A model generated the notes under the pieces. The model was not told the origin of the DNA. It ran no database searches and saw only the letters and a list, made by a program, of their open reading frames with translations. From Thiothrix litoralis (lineage in GTDB: Bacteria > Pseudomonadota > Gammaproteobacteria > Thiotrichales > Thiotrichaceae), in NCBI RefSeq assembly GCF_017901135.1, contig NZ_CP072801.1, positions 3,996,501 to 4,060,500 of the forward strand: DNA of 64,000 nucleotides, read 5' to 3'. This document shows, one piece after another, positions 26,957 through 38,503 of the stretch; within the stretch, counting starts at the first letter, position 1, and each line of letters starts with the position of its first letter. The position numbers and the translations under genes are program-made.

Positions 26957-29900
26957 TTACTTTGGAAGCGACCCCGCCATGATGTAGTTCGCCGCGAACA
27001 AACTGTTAGCCGGATGCAGCAACACATTGCCCAACAGCAGGTTAATGTCATTGCTTGGCCCTGAGTAGATGGTTGTGCCATCCAGACTCAGATCAGTGAC
27101 ATAGTAGCCTTTCAAACGGAAGTTACTGTTGGTCAATAGGTTGGTCGGGTGCATCAGCACCGTACCCAGCACCACGTTGGTGTCGTTACCGGGGCCGTTG
27201 GCAATGATACTGTCACTGTTGTTGGCTTCACCCGCCCACATCAGGCTGACATCCGTGCCTTGCAGACGGGCGTTAGTGCCGCTGACTGTTTGGCTCGGCA
27301 AGCCGAAGTCAATGGCTGCCAGTGTTGGTGACAGCAATACTGCGTCTTTGGTCATCACCCCCAGATGGTTGCGGTGACGCAGGGTCACGTAGTACTGGCC
27401 TTCCACCACGTTCGGGATCAACAGCTTGACCTCATTGGTCTGCGGGTTGGCAACATCTCCGTCGCGCTGGAGCAGAGCGGCAACGCGTGTCACCACCGTT
27501 TTTGGTGTCGTCTTGTCGCGGATTTCCACCACCACCCAGTCGACAGGTGCATTATTGTCTGCTGTTGCCAGCACTGCCGGTGCAGCGGTTTCAGTTCCCA
27601 CGTAACCCAGCGAGGTTACTGCATCAGTGTATGGCTGTACGCTTGGGATAAGCCCCAGCTTGCGCAAGTCATCGCGCATCAGGCCATCCGCCGTGTTGTA
27701 AGCGCCTTGCAGGAAGCCCCGCACATGCAGCACCACGGTAGGGATTTCATCCGGGTCGAGGTAGCTCGGAATACCATCCGCATCCATGTCATAGGCATCC
27801 AGCGGATTGCCATCCTTGTTCTTGTCGGCCTTTTCGTCAACCGTCAGCTTACCGTCGTTGTCGTCATCATTATCGAGGAAGTCTGGTTTGCCATCTTTGT
27901 CGGAATCCTGTGCATCCGCCGGATTGCCGTCCTTGTTCGGGTCAGGGTTCTCGTATTTGGTGAGGATACCGTCATTGTCGTCGTCCACATCCAGCCAGTT
28001 GAACTTGCCATCGCCGTCGGTATCGGTGGCATCCGTCGGGTTGCCGTTGCCGTCCTTGTCAGCCATTTCGTACTTCGTCAGCACGCCATCGCCGTCATCG
28101 TCGTTGTCCAGATAGTCGGGCAAGCCATCCTTGTCGGTGTCACGGGTATCCGCCGGGTTGCCGTCGCCATTCGGGTCTGCTTGCTCGTATTCGGTCAGCA
28201 GGCCGTCACCGTCATCGTCTTCATCCAGATAGTCGAGGATGCCATCCTTGTCAGTATCACGTTTGCCAGCCGGGTCTTCGTACTGGGTCAGCACGCCGTC
28301 ACCATCGTCCTCCTTGTCGAGGTAGTTGGGAATACCATCCTTGTCGGTATCCAGCGCATCGTCGGGGCTCAGGTCGCCGTTGGCATCCGGTGCTTCATCC
28401 TTGGTCAGGACACCATCATTGTCATCATCAGTATCGAACGCATCCGCCGTACCGTCGCCATCGGTATCCACCGGCTTAGTCGGGTCAGCGCCGACTTCGG
28501 CCTTGTCGTTTACACCGTCATCGTCGGTGTCTTTTTTCAGCGGGTCGGTTTTGGATTTCAGCACCTCATCGCCGTCGGACAAACCGTCGCCATCGCTGTC
28601 AGCCTTGAGCGGGTCGGTCTTGAGAGTATTCACTTCCTCACCGTCTTTCAGGCCATCGCCATCGGAATCGGGGTTCCACGGGTCAGTACCCAGGAGCTTT
28701 TCCTTGGAATCCATCAGGCCGTCGTTGTCATTGTCCTCATCCACGTCGATCACGTTGATGGTGATAGTCTGGTTGGAACAGCCGCCCTCCATGTCACAGG
28801 CTTTCACTGTGAGGATGTAGGAGTTGCTCTTGTCCTTGTCGATCGGTTTCTCATAGTCTGGCACCAGTTTGAACTTGATGTCGCCGGTTTTCGGGTCAAT
28901 GGTGAAACGCGCATCGTCATCCGAACCCACAATGCTGTAACCGATGGTGAAATCTGACTCCTTGTTTTTATCGTCGGTGACTTCCACGTTCAGTGCCACA
29001 GCGGTGCTGTTTTCATCAAGCGTTGCAGCCGTTGGTGAGGTGAATACCGGCGGGGTATTCGGAATCCGCCAGTTCACTTCCGCGCCAGTTTTCGGGTAAG
29101 CCGCCAGCACATCGGTGATGCCTGCATTGGCCGGGCCGAAACTGGTGGGGTCAGTATCAATGGTGTCATCCAGACCATCGTGGTCAGCATCTAGGCCGGA
29201 AAGTACCGGTACGTCGGATTCGGTATTGTCATCGCCGCCGGTATTTTCGGAATCAAGGTCGAGGTAGTCTTGCTTGCCGTCGCCTTCGGTATCTACCGGG
29301 GTCAGGCCAGCGCCGTAAGCATCATCAATACCGTTCTTGTCCGCATCCACACCGGATGGGGCTTTAAAGCCTGCGGTGGTTTGCGCTTCGATATTGTCGG
29401 GGATACCGTCACCGTCGGAGTCCAGATCCCACTGGTTCTGGATGCTGTCGCCGTCTATATCGCCTGTGCCTTCCACGCTGTTGGGGATGCCGTCACCGTC
29501 TACGTCGAGGTCGTTTTTGTCACCAATGCCATCATGGTCGGTATCTTTCAGCACGGTAATGGTCAACAGTTTTTTGGTGATCGCGCCTTCCGCATCAGCA
29601 GCGGCTACTTCCACCAAGTAGGTGTTGTTGCCGTCTTTATCAGCAGGGACTGCAAAGTTTGGGGTGGTCTTGAAGGTCAGTTCACCTGTTGCCGGGTCAA
29701 TGGCAAACAGTGCCATATCATCCCCACCTGTCATGCTGTAAACCATCCCTTTGCCTTCACTGTTAGTGTCATCGGTGGCAGCAAGGTCAACCGCTGGAGC
29801 CGTGGTTTTTTCCACGTAGTCGATAGCAGCAGGGTTGGGGATGACCGGAGCAGCATTCACTAAACGCCAGTAAACGTTGCTGCCGTTGCCGGGGTAGGTC

Positions 29901-32476
29901 GCCAGTACATCGGTAATGCCCGCGTTGGCAGAGCCAAAACCTGCATCATCACTGTCGATAGCATCATCCAGACCGTCTTTGTCTGCATCGTTGCCAGACA
30001 GGGTAATGCCCGCTTCTGCGGTGTCGTTTGAGCCGCTGTTGTCGGAATCGGTATCCAGATAGTCCGGTGTATCGGTGCCGTCGGTATTGACAGGCGTCAG
30101 GCCAGCGCCATAGGCGGTATCAACCCCATTGGCAGCGACCGTGCCAGAAGGTGCTTGATAGCCTGTGGTGGTTTGCGCTTCGATATTGTCAGGGATGCCG
30201 TCACCGTCGGAGTCGAGGTCATACTGGTTCTGGATGTTGTCACCATCGGTATCAGCCGTGCCTTCCACGCTATTGGGGATGCCATCACCGTCAATGTCGT
30301 TGTCTTTTGAATTACCAATACCATCACCGTCGGTGTCGATTTCGGTCACTGTTATGCCCAACGTTTGTTGGTCGATTTCGCCGGTAGCATCGGTAACGGT
30401 GATGATAACGTCATAGACGTTGTTTGCGCCTGCGTCTTTGGGTGTACCCCAGCCTGGCGCAGCTTTGAATGCGATTTTCCCTGTATTCGAGTCAATATCA
30501 AATAAAGCAGCATCCGTGCCGCTGATTAACCAGGTTAGGCCAGAGCCTTCGGTTTCACCATCCGTATCTGTAGCGTCATAATCCACCGCTGTACCGGTTT
30601 TGCCTTCAGGATAATTGATGCTGTATGTGTCGCTGCCGCTGCCTGTGGAAATGATCGGTGCATGGTTGCCGAGTATCCGCCAGTTAACCTCTGAGCCATT
30701 TTTTGGGTAAGCATTCAGGACATCGGTAATACCTGCATTGGGAGGGCCATAGTTATTGTCATCCGTGTCTACGGCATCATCCAGCCCGTCATTATCCGCA
30801 TCATTGTTTGCCAATGTAATGCTAGCTTCAATGGTGTCACTGGTTCCTGCCCCATCAGAATCCTGATCAAGGTAATCGGGAATGCCATCGCCGTCAGTAT
30901 CCACTGGGGTTAAGCCTGTACCATAGGCGCTATCTAAACCTGATGGGGATATGTTGCCAGATGGGGGAATGTAAGCACTGGTGGATTGGGCTTCGATGTT
31001 GTCGGGGATGCCGTCATTGTCGCTGTCCAAGTCCAGTTCATCCACGAGACCATCGCCATCTGAGTCGCCATTCGTGCCCGGTAAAGCATTGGTTTTTTCC
31101 ACGGAGTTGAGGATGCCGTCACCGTCTGCGTCACAGTCCTGTGGGTCGCGGATGTTATCAAGGTCGAAGTCACCCAAGCCCATATTGCCTGGTAACATGT
31201 AGGATTCATACTCTTTACCGCCGAATACGGTAATTCCAATCTCGACATCATTGGTGATGGTGTACATAGCGCCCGCTGCCACCACAATTTTTGTCCATGA
31301 TAAATCAGTGCCGGGTACGGTTATCCAAGTAGGAGCCGTAGCGGGTGCTGCGCCATTGATTTTTAAATTACCCGTATTGGCCGTTGGTGAGACAATCAAC
31401 AAGGTATTGGCGAAGTTGGGTTGTGCTTTAAATACATGGCGGGTTAGCCAGATTTCGCGAGAAGGCACAATTCCCATCGCTGGGTCAACATCGGTTGTAC
31501 CACTGAATTGTGCGCCCACTGCATATTGGGCAACTTGAATCTTTTTACCGTTAGTGGTGAAGCGGTGCACCGTGTCATTATTGGTTGCATTGCCTGTCCA
31601 AATGCCACCTGCACCTAATGTTGCAACGAGAGTGCCGTCTTTATAGACTTCAGTACCTGCTTCAGCCGCCACTACCCGCAACATTTGCCCGTAGGGAATA
31701 GGGGGAACGACATACTCCACACCCCAGTCTTTCACCGACAACATTTGCTCTACTAATGTGTCACAGGATGTCACGCCAACAGGGACATTCGCGCAAGCTG
31801 CGCCGCCGAAGACCGACACAGGTTTATCGGCAGTGACATGTGACCCAGTAATGTCGTTGACACCATTTTCAAAAGAATAGACTTGCCCTTCATTCAGGGT
31901 GATGTTGACTGGGGAGCCACCCGGTTTTGTCACTGTCAAACTGGTATTGTCTTGTGAAGCAACAACCATGCCGCGTGAAGGTGCTGTGGCATTGAGGCCG
32001 TTATAACCAATAACGTAGTATTCCTTGCCTAAGGCAGTTGTTGGGTAGCCTAGAAAACCGTCTGTCGTATAGGTTTGTTCGTTGATAATATAGGCTGAAA
32101 CATCATTGCTGCCGGTAATTTTCAAGCCGTTGTTGAGTATGACCCCATCGCCACTGACCTGAAAAATATTGGGTAAGTCTGTTTCAAAAAAGCCAGAAGC
32201 AGGGACGGTGTAGTTCAACGACCAACTGCCATCTTTGCTGCTGAGTGTGCCAGTTGTGCCCTCTTTGCCAACCAGGTTAAGGTGGATTGTGCCTGCATTG
32301 CTATAGTTGCCCAGCACGCCCAGCCAGAACTGTCGGCCTCCTGAGCCGCCAGCACCCTCACAGCTTCCCGCAGCAAAGACGGGTGATGCCGCCAAAACTA
32401 GTGTAGCCGATAGGATTAATGTGGTTAAGGCGGATTTTTGGTGTGTTATATTCCGCCGATTGTGCGAATCCTTCAT
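26957..32476 (-). CDS. Giant secreted adhesin: IgGFc-binding-like head, three TSP3/cadherin modules, long TSP3 stalk, C-terminal repeat domain
   Basis: The 1839-residue protein has a signal peptide (cleavage near SPVFA). Residues about 40-430 resemble the IgGFc-binding N-terminal domain ([53 protein letters not shown]). Three related modules of roughly 250 residues follow, each with [14 protein letters not shown] repeats, an NAGITDVL segment and a cadherin-like domain with FxIDPxTGxIxFK. Then comes an acidic TSP3 stalk and the same C-terminal module as in the two neighbouring surface proteins ([24 protein letters not shown] repeats). It is probably a calcium-stabilised adhesin. The IgG link is only by family name. 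Confidence 0.87.
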   Translation of the reverse strand: MKDSHNRRNITHQKSALTTLILSATLVLAASPVFAAGSCEGAGGSGGRQFWLGVLGNYSNAGTIHLNLVGKEGTTGTLSSKDGSWSLNYTVPASGFFETDLPNIFQVSGDGVILNNGLKITGSNDVSAYIINEQTYTTDGFLGYPTTALGKEYYVIGYNGLNATAPSRGMVVASQDNTSLTVTKPGGSPVNITLNEGQVYSFENGVNDITGSHVTADKPVSVFGGAACANVPVGVTSCDTLVEQMLSVKDWGVEYVVPPIPYGQMLRVVAAEAGTEVYKDGTLVATLGAGGIWTGNATNNDTVHRFTTNGKKIQVAQYAVGAQFSGTTDVDPAMGIVPSREIWLTRHVFKAQPNFANTLLIVSPTANTGNLKINGAAPATAPTWITVPGTDLSWTKIVVAAGAMYTITNDVEIGITVFGGKEYESYMLPGNMGLGDFDLDNIRDPQDCDADGDGILNSVEKTNALPGTNGDSDGDGLVDELDLDSDNDGIPDNIEAQSTSAYIPPSGNISPSGLDSAYGTGLTPVDTDGDGIPDYLDQDSDGAGTSDTIEASITLANNDADNDGLDDAVDTDDNNYGPPNAGITDVLNAYPKNGSEVNWRILGNHAPIISTGSGSDTYSINYPEGKTGTAVDYDATDTDGETEGSGLTWLISGTDAALFDIDSNTGKIAFKAAPGWGTPKDAGANNVYDVIITVTDATGEIDQQTLGITVTEIDTDGDGIGNSKDNDIDGDGIPNSVEGTADTDGDNIQNQYDLDSDGDGIPDNIEAQTTTGYQAPSGTVAANGVDTAYGAGLTPVNTDGTDTPDYLDTDSDNSGSNDTAEAGITLSGNDADKDGLDDAIDSDDAGFGSANAGITDVLATYPGNGSNVYWRLVNAAPVIPNPAAIDYVEKTTAPAVDLAATDDTNSEGKGMVYSMTGGDDMALFAIDPATGELTFKTTPNFAVPADKDGNNTYLVEVAAADAEGAITKKLLTITVLKDTDHDGIGDKNDLDVDGDGIPNSVEGTGDIDGDSIQNQWDLDSDGDGIPDNIEAQTTAGFKAPSGVDADKNGIDDAYGAGLTPVDTEGDGKQDYLDLDSENTGGDDNTESDVPVLSGLDADHDGLDDTIDTDPTSFGPANAGITDVLAAYPKTGAEVNWRIPNTPPVFTSPTAATLDENSTAVALNVEVTDDKNKESDFTIGYSIVGSDDDARFTIDPKTGDIKFKLVPDYEKPIDKDKSNSYILTVKACDMEGGCSNQTITINVIDVDEDNDNDGLMDSKEKLLGTDPWNPDSDGDGLKDGEEVNTLKTDPLKADSDGDGLSDGDEVLKSKTDPLKKDTDDDGVNDKAEVGADPTKPVDTDGDGTADAFDTDDDNDGVLTKDEAPDANGDLSPDDALDTDKDGIPNYLDKEDDGDGVLTQYEDPAGKRDTDKDGILDYLDEDDDGDGLLTEYEQADPNGDGNPADTRDTDKDGLPDYLDNDDDGDGVLTKYEMADKDGNGNPTDATDTDGDGKFNWLDVDDDNDGILTKYENPDPNKDGNPADAQDSDKDGKPDFLDNDDDNDGKLTVDEKADKNKDGNPLDAYDMDADGIPSYLDPDEIPTVVLHVRGFLQGAYNTADGLMRDDLRKLGLIPSVQPYTDAVTSLGYVGTETAAPAVLATADNNAPVDWVVVEIRDKTTPKTVVTRVAALLQRDGDVANPQTNEVKLLIPNVVEGQYYVTLRHRNHLGVMTKDAVLLSPTLAAIDFGLPSQTVSGTNARLQGTDVSLMWAGEANNSDSIIANGPGNDTNVVLGTVLMHPTNLLTNSNFRLKGYYVTDLSLDGTTIYSGPSNDINLLLGNVLLHPANSLFAANYIMAGSLPK

Positions 32477-32629
32477 CAGTAAGTCCCCCAGTTATGGTGT
32501 ATTTGTTATTAATTTATTATTGCCAAGCATTGTGCATGAGCCATGTGGTTGGGTGGCTGGGCATTATTACTTGTTCATATTCCATAAGATTTATATGGGT
32601 GGCAATAGAAAACAGACTAGCGGGGCGAG

Positions 32630-32737
32630 GTAACGCTATTTCAATACCACTGTCGCGTCCACCCTAAAGACCACTACTGCATTGCCCCCATGTGGCGGCT
32701 GGATTGGGAAGAAATCCAGCGCTTGGTCAAGAAGTGA
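32630..32737 (+). pseudogene. Short orphan coding-like fragment of unknown origin
   Basis: A frame ending at TGA (32735-32737) encodes CRVHPKDHYCIAPMWRLDW and ends QRLVKK, a composition that looks like a protein C-terminus. No start codon with a ribosome-binding site precedes it and I do not recognise the family. It sits in a 677-bp stretch of debris between the adhesin and the thioredoxin gene. Confidence 0.25.
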
Positions 32738-32886
32738 TCCCGCGTGAGCTGATGTCGGTGGCACTTAAACCAAATAGGCTGATTGGTGGAACAGGCCGTA
32801 TTTTGTCTATATCCGGTTCCAAGTTAGGATGCCCAGTGCTTATGCTATGCTTACCCTAAAGTCATTCACGAGCATCCACCATGCAA

Positions 32887-32941
32887 CGCCACCCGTGCTA
32901 TCCTCCCCGACCTGAAGGACGGGGTTTGCCACGCAACCTGA
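32887..32941 (-). mobile_element. Solo left end of a family A TnpB element
   Basis: About 55 bases match, in inverted orientation, the left end of copy 2 (about 25459-25512) with few differences, including the whole hairpin. No tnpB and no right end follow. It abuts a truncated gene fragment at 32942. Confidence 0.8.
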
Positions 32942-33066
32942 TCAAAAACCGTGGCTATGCCGACAAGTATTATGAGGATGAACGCCCGAAACGCTTGCTG
33001 GGCATCCACTTCAGCAGTGAGAGCAAAACCGTGGATGACTGGAAGCTGGGAAAGTACGCCCCATGA
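32942..33066 (+). pseudogene. C-terminal fragment of a PD-(D/E)XK-type (PDDEXK_9) protein
   Basis: The 40 or so codons read IKNRGYADKYYEDERPK, then LLGIHFSSESKTVDDW. This resembles the C-terminal end that I remember from AAA-ATPase/PDDEXK_9 proteins (RGYAxKY ... GxxFSxExRxxxxW). The frame continues into the solo IS end upstream, which supplies a spurious start. The rest of the gene is gone. The family call is from memory. Confidence 0.6.
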
Positions 33067-33153
33067 AAAACGGCTCGAATCTGGGTCAGTATCGTAGTGC
33101 GGGGTATGTGCTGTGCTACAATCCCCGCATTGAATGACACGCACATAGATTGC

Positions 33154-33690
33154 ATGGAGACTCGTACTTTGGGGAATGCTAAACAGCCCAGCAAGCGGCG
33201 TTGGCTGCGCTGGTTGGTTGAGATTGTCGTTATCGTTGCTTTGATTGGTGGCGTTCGCGCCTGGCAACATCGCGGGATGCTGGAAGGCGAAGCCCCGGAC
33301 TTTGAACGCACCGCCCTCAATGGCGAGGTGATCCACTTAGATAATTACCGTGGCAAACCCGTGCTCCTGCACTTCTGGGCAAGTTGGTGTCCGATATGCG
33401 AGCTGGGGCAAGGCACTATCACCGGGCTTGGCAAGGACTGGAAGGTGATTACGGTTGCTTTTCAGTCTGGCGGTAAAGAAGAAGTGCAGCGTTACATGGA
33501 GCGCAAAGGCATTACCGATTGGGTCACGATTGTCGATGAAGATGGTTCACTGACCGGGAAGTACGGTATTCATGCCGTGCCGACCGATTACATACTGGAT
33601 GGCGAAGGCACAATCCAGTTTCGCGAGTCCGGGGTGACAACGGGGTGGGGTTTGCGTCTGCGCTTGTGGTTGGCGGGGTGGTTGGTGTAG
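33154..33690 (+). CDS. Membrane-anchored thioredoxin-like protein (TlpA/ScsD type)
   Basis: The 178-residue protein has one N-terminal membrane helix (about 19-35) after a basic segment, then a thioredoxin fold with FWASWCPIC (C79, C82) and the cis-Pro HAVPTDYIL. The CPIC active site and single anchor resemble ScsD and DsbE-type periplasmic reductases. It is convergent with a SafE-type exporter gene three bases away. The ATG at 33154 is chosen because it starts a short basic leader; upstream in-frame codons look non-coding. Confidence 0.85.
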   Translation: METRTLGNAKQPSKRRWLRWLVEIVVIVALIGGVRAWQHRGMLEGEAPDFERTALNGEVIHLDNYRGKPVLLHFWASWCPICELGQGTITGLGKDWKVITVAFQSGGKEEVQRYMERKGITDWVTIVDEDGSLTGKYGIHAVPTDYILDGEGTIQFRESGVTTGWGLRLRLWLAGWLV

Positions 33691-33692
33691 CT

Positions 33693-34388
33693 TTAGCCTA
33701 GCGCCCGCCATAGTAGCAGTAAGCCCAGTGCGACCACCAGCAATCCCGCCACCTGCTTGACGGTTTGGTTACGGGTGAATTTGGCAAGTTTCGCCGCTGC
33801 TGCGCCCATCAGCAACAGGTTCGGCAAAGTTCCCAGCCCGAATGCCAGCATCAGCAACGCGCCGTTGGCGACACTGCCCGCTGATAACGTCCAGATCAGC
33901 ACGCTGTATACCAGCCCGCAAGGCAACCAGCCCCATATAAACCCCAGCGGTAAGGCTTTCGCGGGGGAATCGACCGGCATAAAACGCCGTCCCAGTGGTT
34001 CTATGCGCCGCCACAGCACGCGCCCGGCATTTTCAACGTTGGCAACACCTGCCCAGATGCCCGCCAGATACAAGCCAAGTGCCACCATGAACAGCGCCGC
34101 GAAAATTTGCAAACCGTGCCGCACGCTTTCCAGTTCGCCCAATGACAAAAAGGCTGCGCCCAAACCGCCTGCCAATGCCCCAGCTAAAGTATAGCCGCCG
34201 ATGCGTCCGCTATTATAAGCCAGCAGTATGGGAAACAGGTTGGCAGGGTTATTACGCTGTGCAGCGGGCAGGCTGAACGTCAGGGCGCTGACAATACCGC
34301 CACACATGCCAAGGCAATGTACTCCCCCCAATAACCCGACCAGAAAAGCCGCTAGGTAATTGGAATGGCTCAGCCAACTCCACTCCAT
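33693..34388 (-). CDS. TauE/SafE-family (DsbD_2-like) membrane protein
   Basis: The 231-residue protein has six hydrophobic segments and the motifs GGVHCLGMCGGIVSAL near the N-terminus and GFIWGWLPCGLVYSVL in the second half. The paired GxxxCxGMCGG and LPCGLVY motifs mark the sulfite-exporter/cytochrome-biogenesis family often found near cbb3 oxidase genes. Transported substrate or redox role is unknown. Its ATG overlaps the hspQ stop (TGATG), so the two are cotranscribed. Confidence 0.85.
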   Translation of the reverse strand: MEWSWLSHSNYLAAFLVGLLGGVHCLGMCGGIVSALTFSLPAAQRNNPANLFPILLAYNSGRIGGYTLAGALAGGLGAAFLSLGELESVRHGLQIFAALFMVALGLYLAGIWAGVANVENAGRVLWRRIEPLGRRFMPVDSPAKALPLGFIWGWLPCGLVYSVLIWTLSAGSVANGALLMLAFGLGTLPNLLLMGAAAAKLAKFTRNQTVKQVAGLLVVALGLLLLWRALG

Positions 34389-34708
34389 CAGTTAAGGGTC
34401 TGCCGTACCTGATAATGGTCGCCAACAAAGCCGCTGAAAAAGTTTTCCAGCAAGGGGTGTTCGACCGGTTCGACGGTTTCCACGGCTTCCAGATTGCGCT
34501 CGGCAACGTAAGCTACTCGCCCATCCTGATCAATCAGCACGTGATACCACGGCTCTTCCTTGGTGGGGCTACCGGCTTCCACGTTTTTCTCGAACCATTC
34601 TTCCGTGCCCTTGAAGTCGGGGTCAACGTCAAAAATGACGCCACGGTAGTTGAACAGGCGGTGGTGAATGACCTGACCAAGGCCGAAAGAAGCGGTTTTC
34701 TCTTCCAT
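34388..34708 (-). CDS. hspQ: Heat-shock protein HspQ (YccV-like hemimethylated-DNA-binding fold)
   Basis: The 106-residue protein starts at 34708 (MEEKTASFGLGQVIHHRLF). It contains YRGVIFDVDPDF and the WYHVLIDQDGRVAYVAERNLE core of HspQ; E. coli HspQ has 105 residues. In enterobacteria HspQ influences Lon specificity and DnaA levels. It is followed by the coupled exporter gene and preceded by cca, 52 bp away, all on the minus strand. Confidence 0.92.
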   Translation of the reverse strand: MEEKTASFGLGQVIHHRLFNYRGVIFDVDPDFKGTEEWFEKNVEAGSPTKEEPWYHVLIDQDGRVAYVAERNLEAVETVEPVEHPLLENFFSGFVGDHYQVRQTLN

Positions 34709-34760
34709 TGTGATAATTCCTCTATGCTTTTCATAGTAATGCTCTATCCCTAATATGCGG

Positions 34761-36008
34761 CTACTCGCCCTCAATATCAAGATGTCCTAATATTTCACGG
34801 GTAGCCTCGACCCGTCGCCGATGTACTTCTTCCTTGATCTGTACGCCCTGAAAACCTGCCTGGATAACGGCTTGCACATCGACTTGCTGACAGGTTGCCA
34901 ACACCTCACGAAAGCGTTCCGCTTGCGGGTAAGGGCGTTCTTCAAACCCGGTGCGGCCTTTCGCGTCGGCTTCGCACGCCAGCAGCAATTGTTCAAAGCG
35001 TTCCGGCTTGCGGAAGGCGTCGGTGGTTTCCAGCACCTTCAGGAACGTTTTGGGGCGTAATTCCAGCGCTTTATGAATTCGACCGTGTTGTTCCGCCACA
35101 TGTTCCGCCAATTCACGAAAGCGGGTGGGAATTTTCAGGCGTTCACACAGTTGTGTCGTCAATTGGCGGCTAACAAGTTCATGCCCGTGATGGCTGGGCA
35201 GGATGTCTGCCGGGGTCAGCCCTTTGCCGAGGTCGTGGGTAAGCGCGGCGAAACGCACTTCGGGCGCTGCGCTCAGCTTCACCGCCTGTTGCAGCACTAA
35301 CAGGGTGTGGATGCCGCAATCAATTTCCGGGTGATAGTGGGCAGGTTGCGGCACACCGAATAGCCGGTCGACTTCCGGGAACAGCACGCGCAAGGCACCG
35401 CAGTCACGCAATACCTCAAAGAAACGTTCCGGCGCAGGCTCTGAGAGTGCCCGCACGGTTTCCTGCCAGACCCGTTCGGGAACCAGTGCGTCGACTTCGC
35501 CCGCTGCGACCATGTTTTGCATCAGTTGCCGGGTTTCTTCTGCCACCTGAAAACCCAGTGGTGCGAAACGTGCGGCAAAACGGGCTACCCGCAGGATGCG
35601 TACCGGGTCTTCGGCAAAGGCTGCTGATACATGCCGCAGCAAGCGTTGCTGCAAATCGCTTTGCCCACCGTAAGGGTCGATGAGAGTGCCTTGCTCATCT
35701 TGCGCCATCGCATTGATGGTGAGGTCGCGGCGGGCAAGGTCTTGTTCCAGGGTGACATCGGTCGCCGCATGAAACTGGAAGCCGTGGTAGCCTTTGGCTG
35801 TTTTGCGCTCGGTGCGTGCCAAAGCGTATTCCTCACCCGTCTTGGGGTGCAAAAATACCGGGAAATCATTGCCCACGGGTTTAAAACCCTGTTGCAGCAA
35901 ATCAGCGGGTGTTGCGCCTGTTACGACCCAATCGCGATCCTTGAGAGACAGCCCCAGTAAGGGGTCACGGACAGCGCCGCCGACCAAGTAAGTTTTTATT
36001 TCGTTCAT
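34761..36008 (-). CDS. cca: CCA-adding tRNA nucleotidyltransferase with HD domain
   Basis: It adds or repairs the 3' CCA of tRNAs. The nucleotidyltransferase motif [13 protein letters not shown] and catalytic DRDWVV acid pair open the protein, with [10 protein letters not shown] and the [15 protein letters not shown] block following. A C-terminal HD domain (LTHDLGKG) adds the phosphatase/phosphodiesterase activity known from E. coli Cca. The 415 residues match that form (412). It is divergent from sqr across about 200 bp. Confidence 0.96.
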   Translation of the reverse strand: MNEIKTYLVGGAVRDPLLGLSLKDRDWVVTGATPADLLQQGFKPVGNDFPVFLHPKTGEEYALARTERKTAKGYHGFQFHAATDVTLEQDLARRDLTINAMAQDEQGTLIDPYGGQSDLQQRLLRHVSAAFAEDPVRILRVARFAARFAPLGFQVAEETRQLMQNMVAAGEVDALVPERVWQETVRALSEPAPERFFEVLRDCGALRVLFPEVDRLFGVPQPAHYHPEIDCGIHTLLVLQQAVKLSAAPEVRFAALTHDLGKGLTPADILPSHHGHELVSRQLTTQLCERLKIPTRFRELAEHVAEQHGRIHKALELRPKTFLKVLETTDAFRKPERFEQLLLACEADAKGRTGFEERPYPQAERFREVLATCQQVDVQAVIQAGFQGVQIKEEVHRRRVEATREILGHLDIEGE

Positions 36009-36198
36009 AGGGGGATTATGGCTGCCTGTTTAGGGGGAAGTATATCTTTTTTCTACTATATTAGAGAACACTAATCTATTGATAAATAAGGCCAACATTG
36101 ACCTAGAACGTGATTTGTGATGTTATCCTTGTTGCTAGGGAAAAATTCTGTAACAGTGTTTATCTTATAATTAAAGCAATACCCACATTAATAGTTAG

Positions 36199-37482
<1,284 letters not shown>

Positions 37483-37513
37483 CGAGAATCTGACGAGGAG
37501 TCAGGGGCACTTG

Positions 37514-37540
37514 ATGGGAGGCATTGCGCCTCCCATTTTT
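37514..37540 (+). terminator. Rho-independent terminator after sqr
   Basis: ATGGGAGGC (37514-37522) and GCCTCCCAT (37528-37536) form a perfect 9-bp stem with a 5-base loop. The right arm runs into a TTTTT tract. Confidence 0.92.
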
Positions 37541-37553
37541 ATTTGAGGTTCCG

Positions 37554-38384
37554 ATGCAATTACCTAACGATATTCAAACAACTGTTGCACGTGCTTTGGC
37601 CGAAGACATTGGCACAGGCGATGTCACTGCTGGGCTGATTCCAGCCGATAAGCAAGCCAGCGCAACGGTCATTTCTCGCGAAGACGCGACGTTATGCGGC
37701 GTGGCGTGGTTTAACGAAGTGTTTCGCCAACTTGACCCAGCCGTGCAGATTGACTGGCAGTACCAGGATGGCGACCGGGTGGAAGCCAATGCCCTGCTGT
37801 GTAGCTTGCGGGGCAGTGCGCGTTCTATCCTGAGTGGCGAGCGTGCCGCGCTGAATTTCCTGCAAACCTTATCAGCAACGGCGACGGCTACACGCCGTTA
37901 TGTGGAGTTGGTTGCGCATACCCAATGCCGAATTCTGGATACGCGCAAGACCCTGCCCGGTTTACGTACTGCGCAGAAATACGCGGTATTGTGCGGTGGC
38001 GGAACCAATCACCGTATCGGTTTGTATGACCGGGTGTTGATTAAGGAAAATCACATCATGGCCGCCGGGTCGATTACGGCAGCGATTCAGCAAGCACGGC
38101 AGTTGCACCCCGGCATTCTGGTCGAAGTGGAAACCGAAAATTTGCAGGAGTTGGCAGAAGCCAGTGCCGCGCAGGCAGACATTATCATGCTGGATGAATA
38201 CAGCCTCGCCGATATGCGCGAGGCAGTGCGAGTGACGGCAGGGAGTATTCCGTTGGAAGCCTCGGGTGGGGTTAGCCCGGAAACCTTGGTGGCGATTGCT
38301 GAAACGGGGGTGGATTTCGTGTCGATTGGCGGGATTACCAAGCATGTGCGGGCGGTGGATTTGTCGATGAGGTTTAATGCATGA
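37554..38384 (+). CDS. nadC: Nicotinate-nucleotide pyrophosphorylase (carboxylating)
   Basis: It converts quinolinate and PRPP to nicotinate mononucleotide in NAD synthesis. The 276-residue protein carries [50 protein letters not shown] and KENHI, all family signatures. The ATG at 37554 matches MQLPNDIQ and the usual length. Its stop overlaps the lptM start (ATGA). Confidence 0.96.
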   Translation: MQLPNDIQTTVARALAEDIGTGDVTAGLIPADKQASATVISREDATLCGVAWFNEVFRQLDPAVQIDWQYQDGDRVEANALLCSLRGSARSILSGERAALNFLQTLSATATATRRYVELVAHTQCRILDTRKTLPGLRTAQKYAVLCGGGTNHRIGLYDRVLIKENHIMAAGSITAAIQQARQLHPGILVEVETENLQELAEASAAQADIIMLDEYSLADMREAVRVTAGSIPLEASGGVSPETLVAIAETGVDFVSIGGITKHVRAVDLSMRFNA

Positions 38385-38500
38385 AAAAATACCTAGGATT
38401 CGCTATCGTACTGGCCTTGCTGGCAGGCTGCGGTAACAAGGGAGCGCTCTATATGCCAGATGATGCGCAGCATAAACCAAAACAGGAACAGGCGAAGTAA
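38381..38500 (+). CDS. lptM: LptM-type small lipoprotein
   Basis: The 39-residue protein starts [17 protein letters not shown], with lipobox LAGC, followed by GNKGALYMP, the conserved motif of YifL/LptM. LptM helps LptD oxidative maturation in the LPS translocon of E. coli. It lies between nadC (4-base overlap) and lysA (3-base gap), matching the common lptM-lysA order. Confidence 0.9.
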   Translation: MKKYLGFAIVLALLAGCGNKGALYMPDDAQHKPKQEQAK

Positions 38501-38503
38501 CTC

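Noticed and set aside
27365-28957. Long open frame of 530 codons on the plus strand, antisense to the giant adhesin
   Set aside because: The antisense of GAT/GAC-rich TSP3 codons lacks stops by composition; the translation is a Val/Ile/Arg-rich repeat without a start signal or family motif. The same holds for 16487-17482.
32881-33066. Small gene beginning at 32881
   Set aside because: The first ~20 codons are the inverted IS end, so the start is accidental; only the PDDEXK-like tail from 32942 is meaningful.
26893-33080. Matching GGCTCGAA stretches after ATGAAAA at 26895 and 33063
   Set aside because: Only about 15 bases agree, the flanks differ, and one belongs to a terminator stem; chance similarity is enough.
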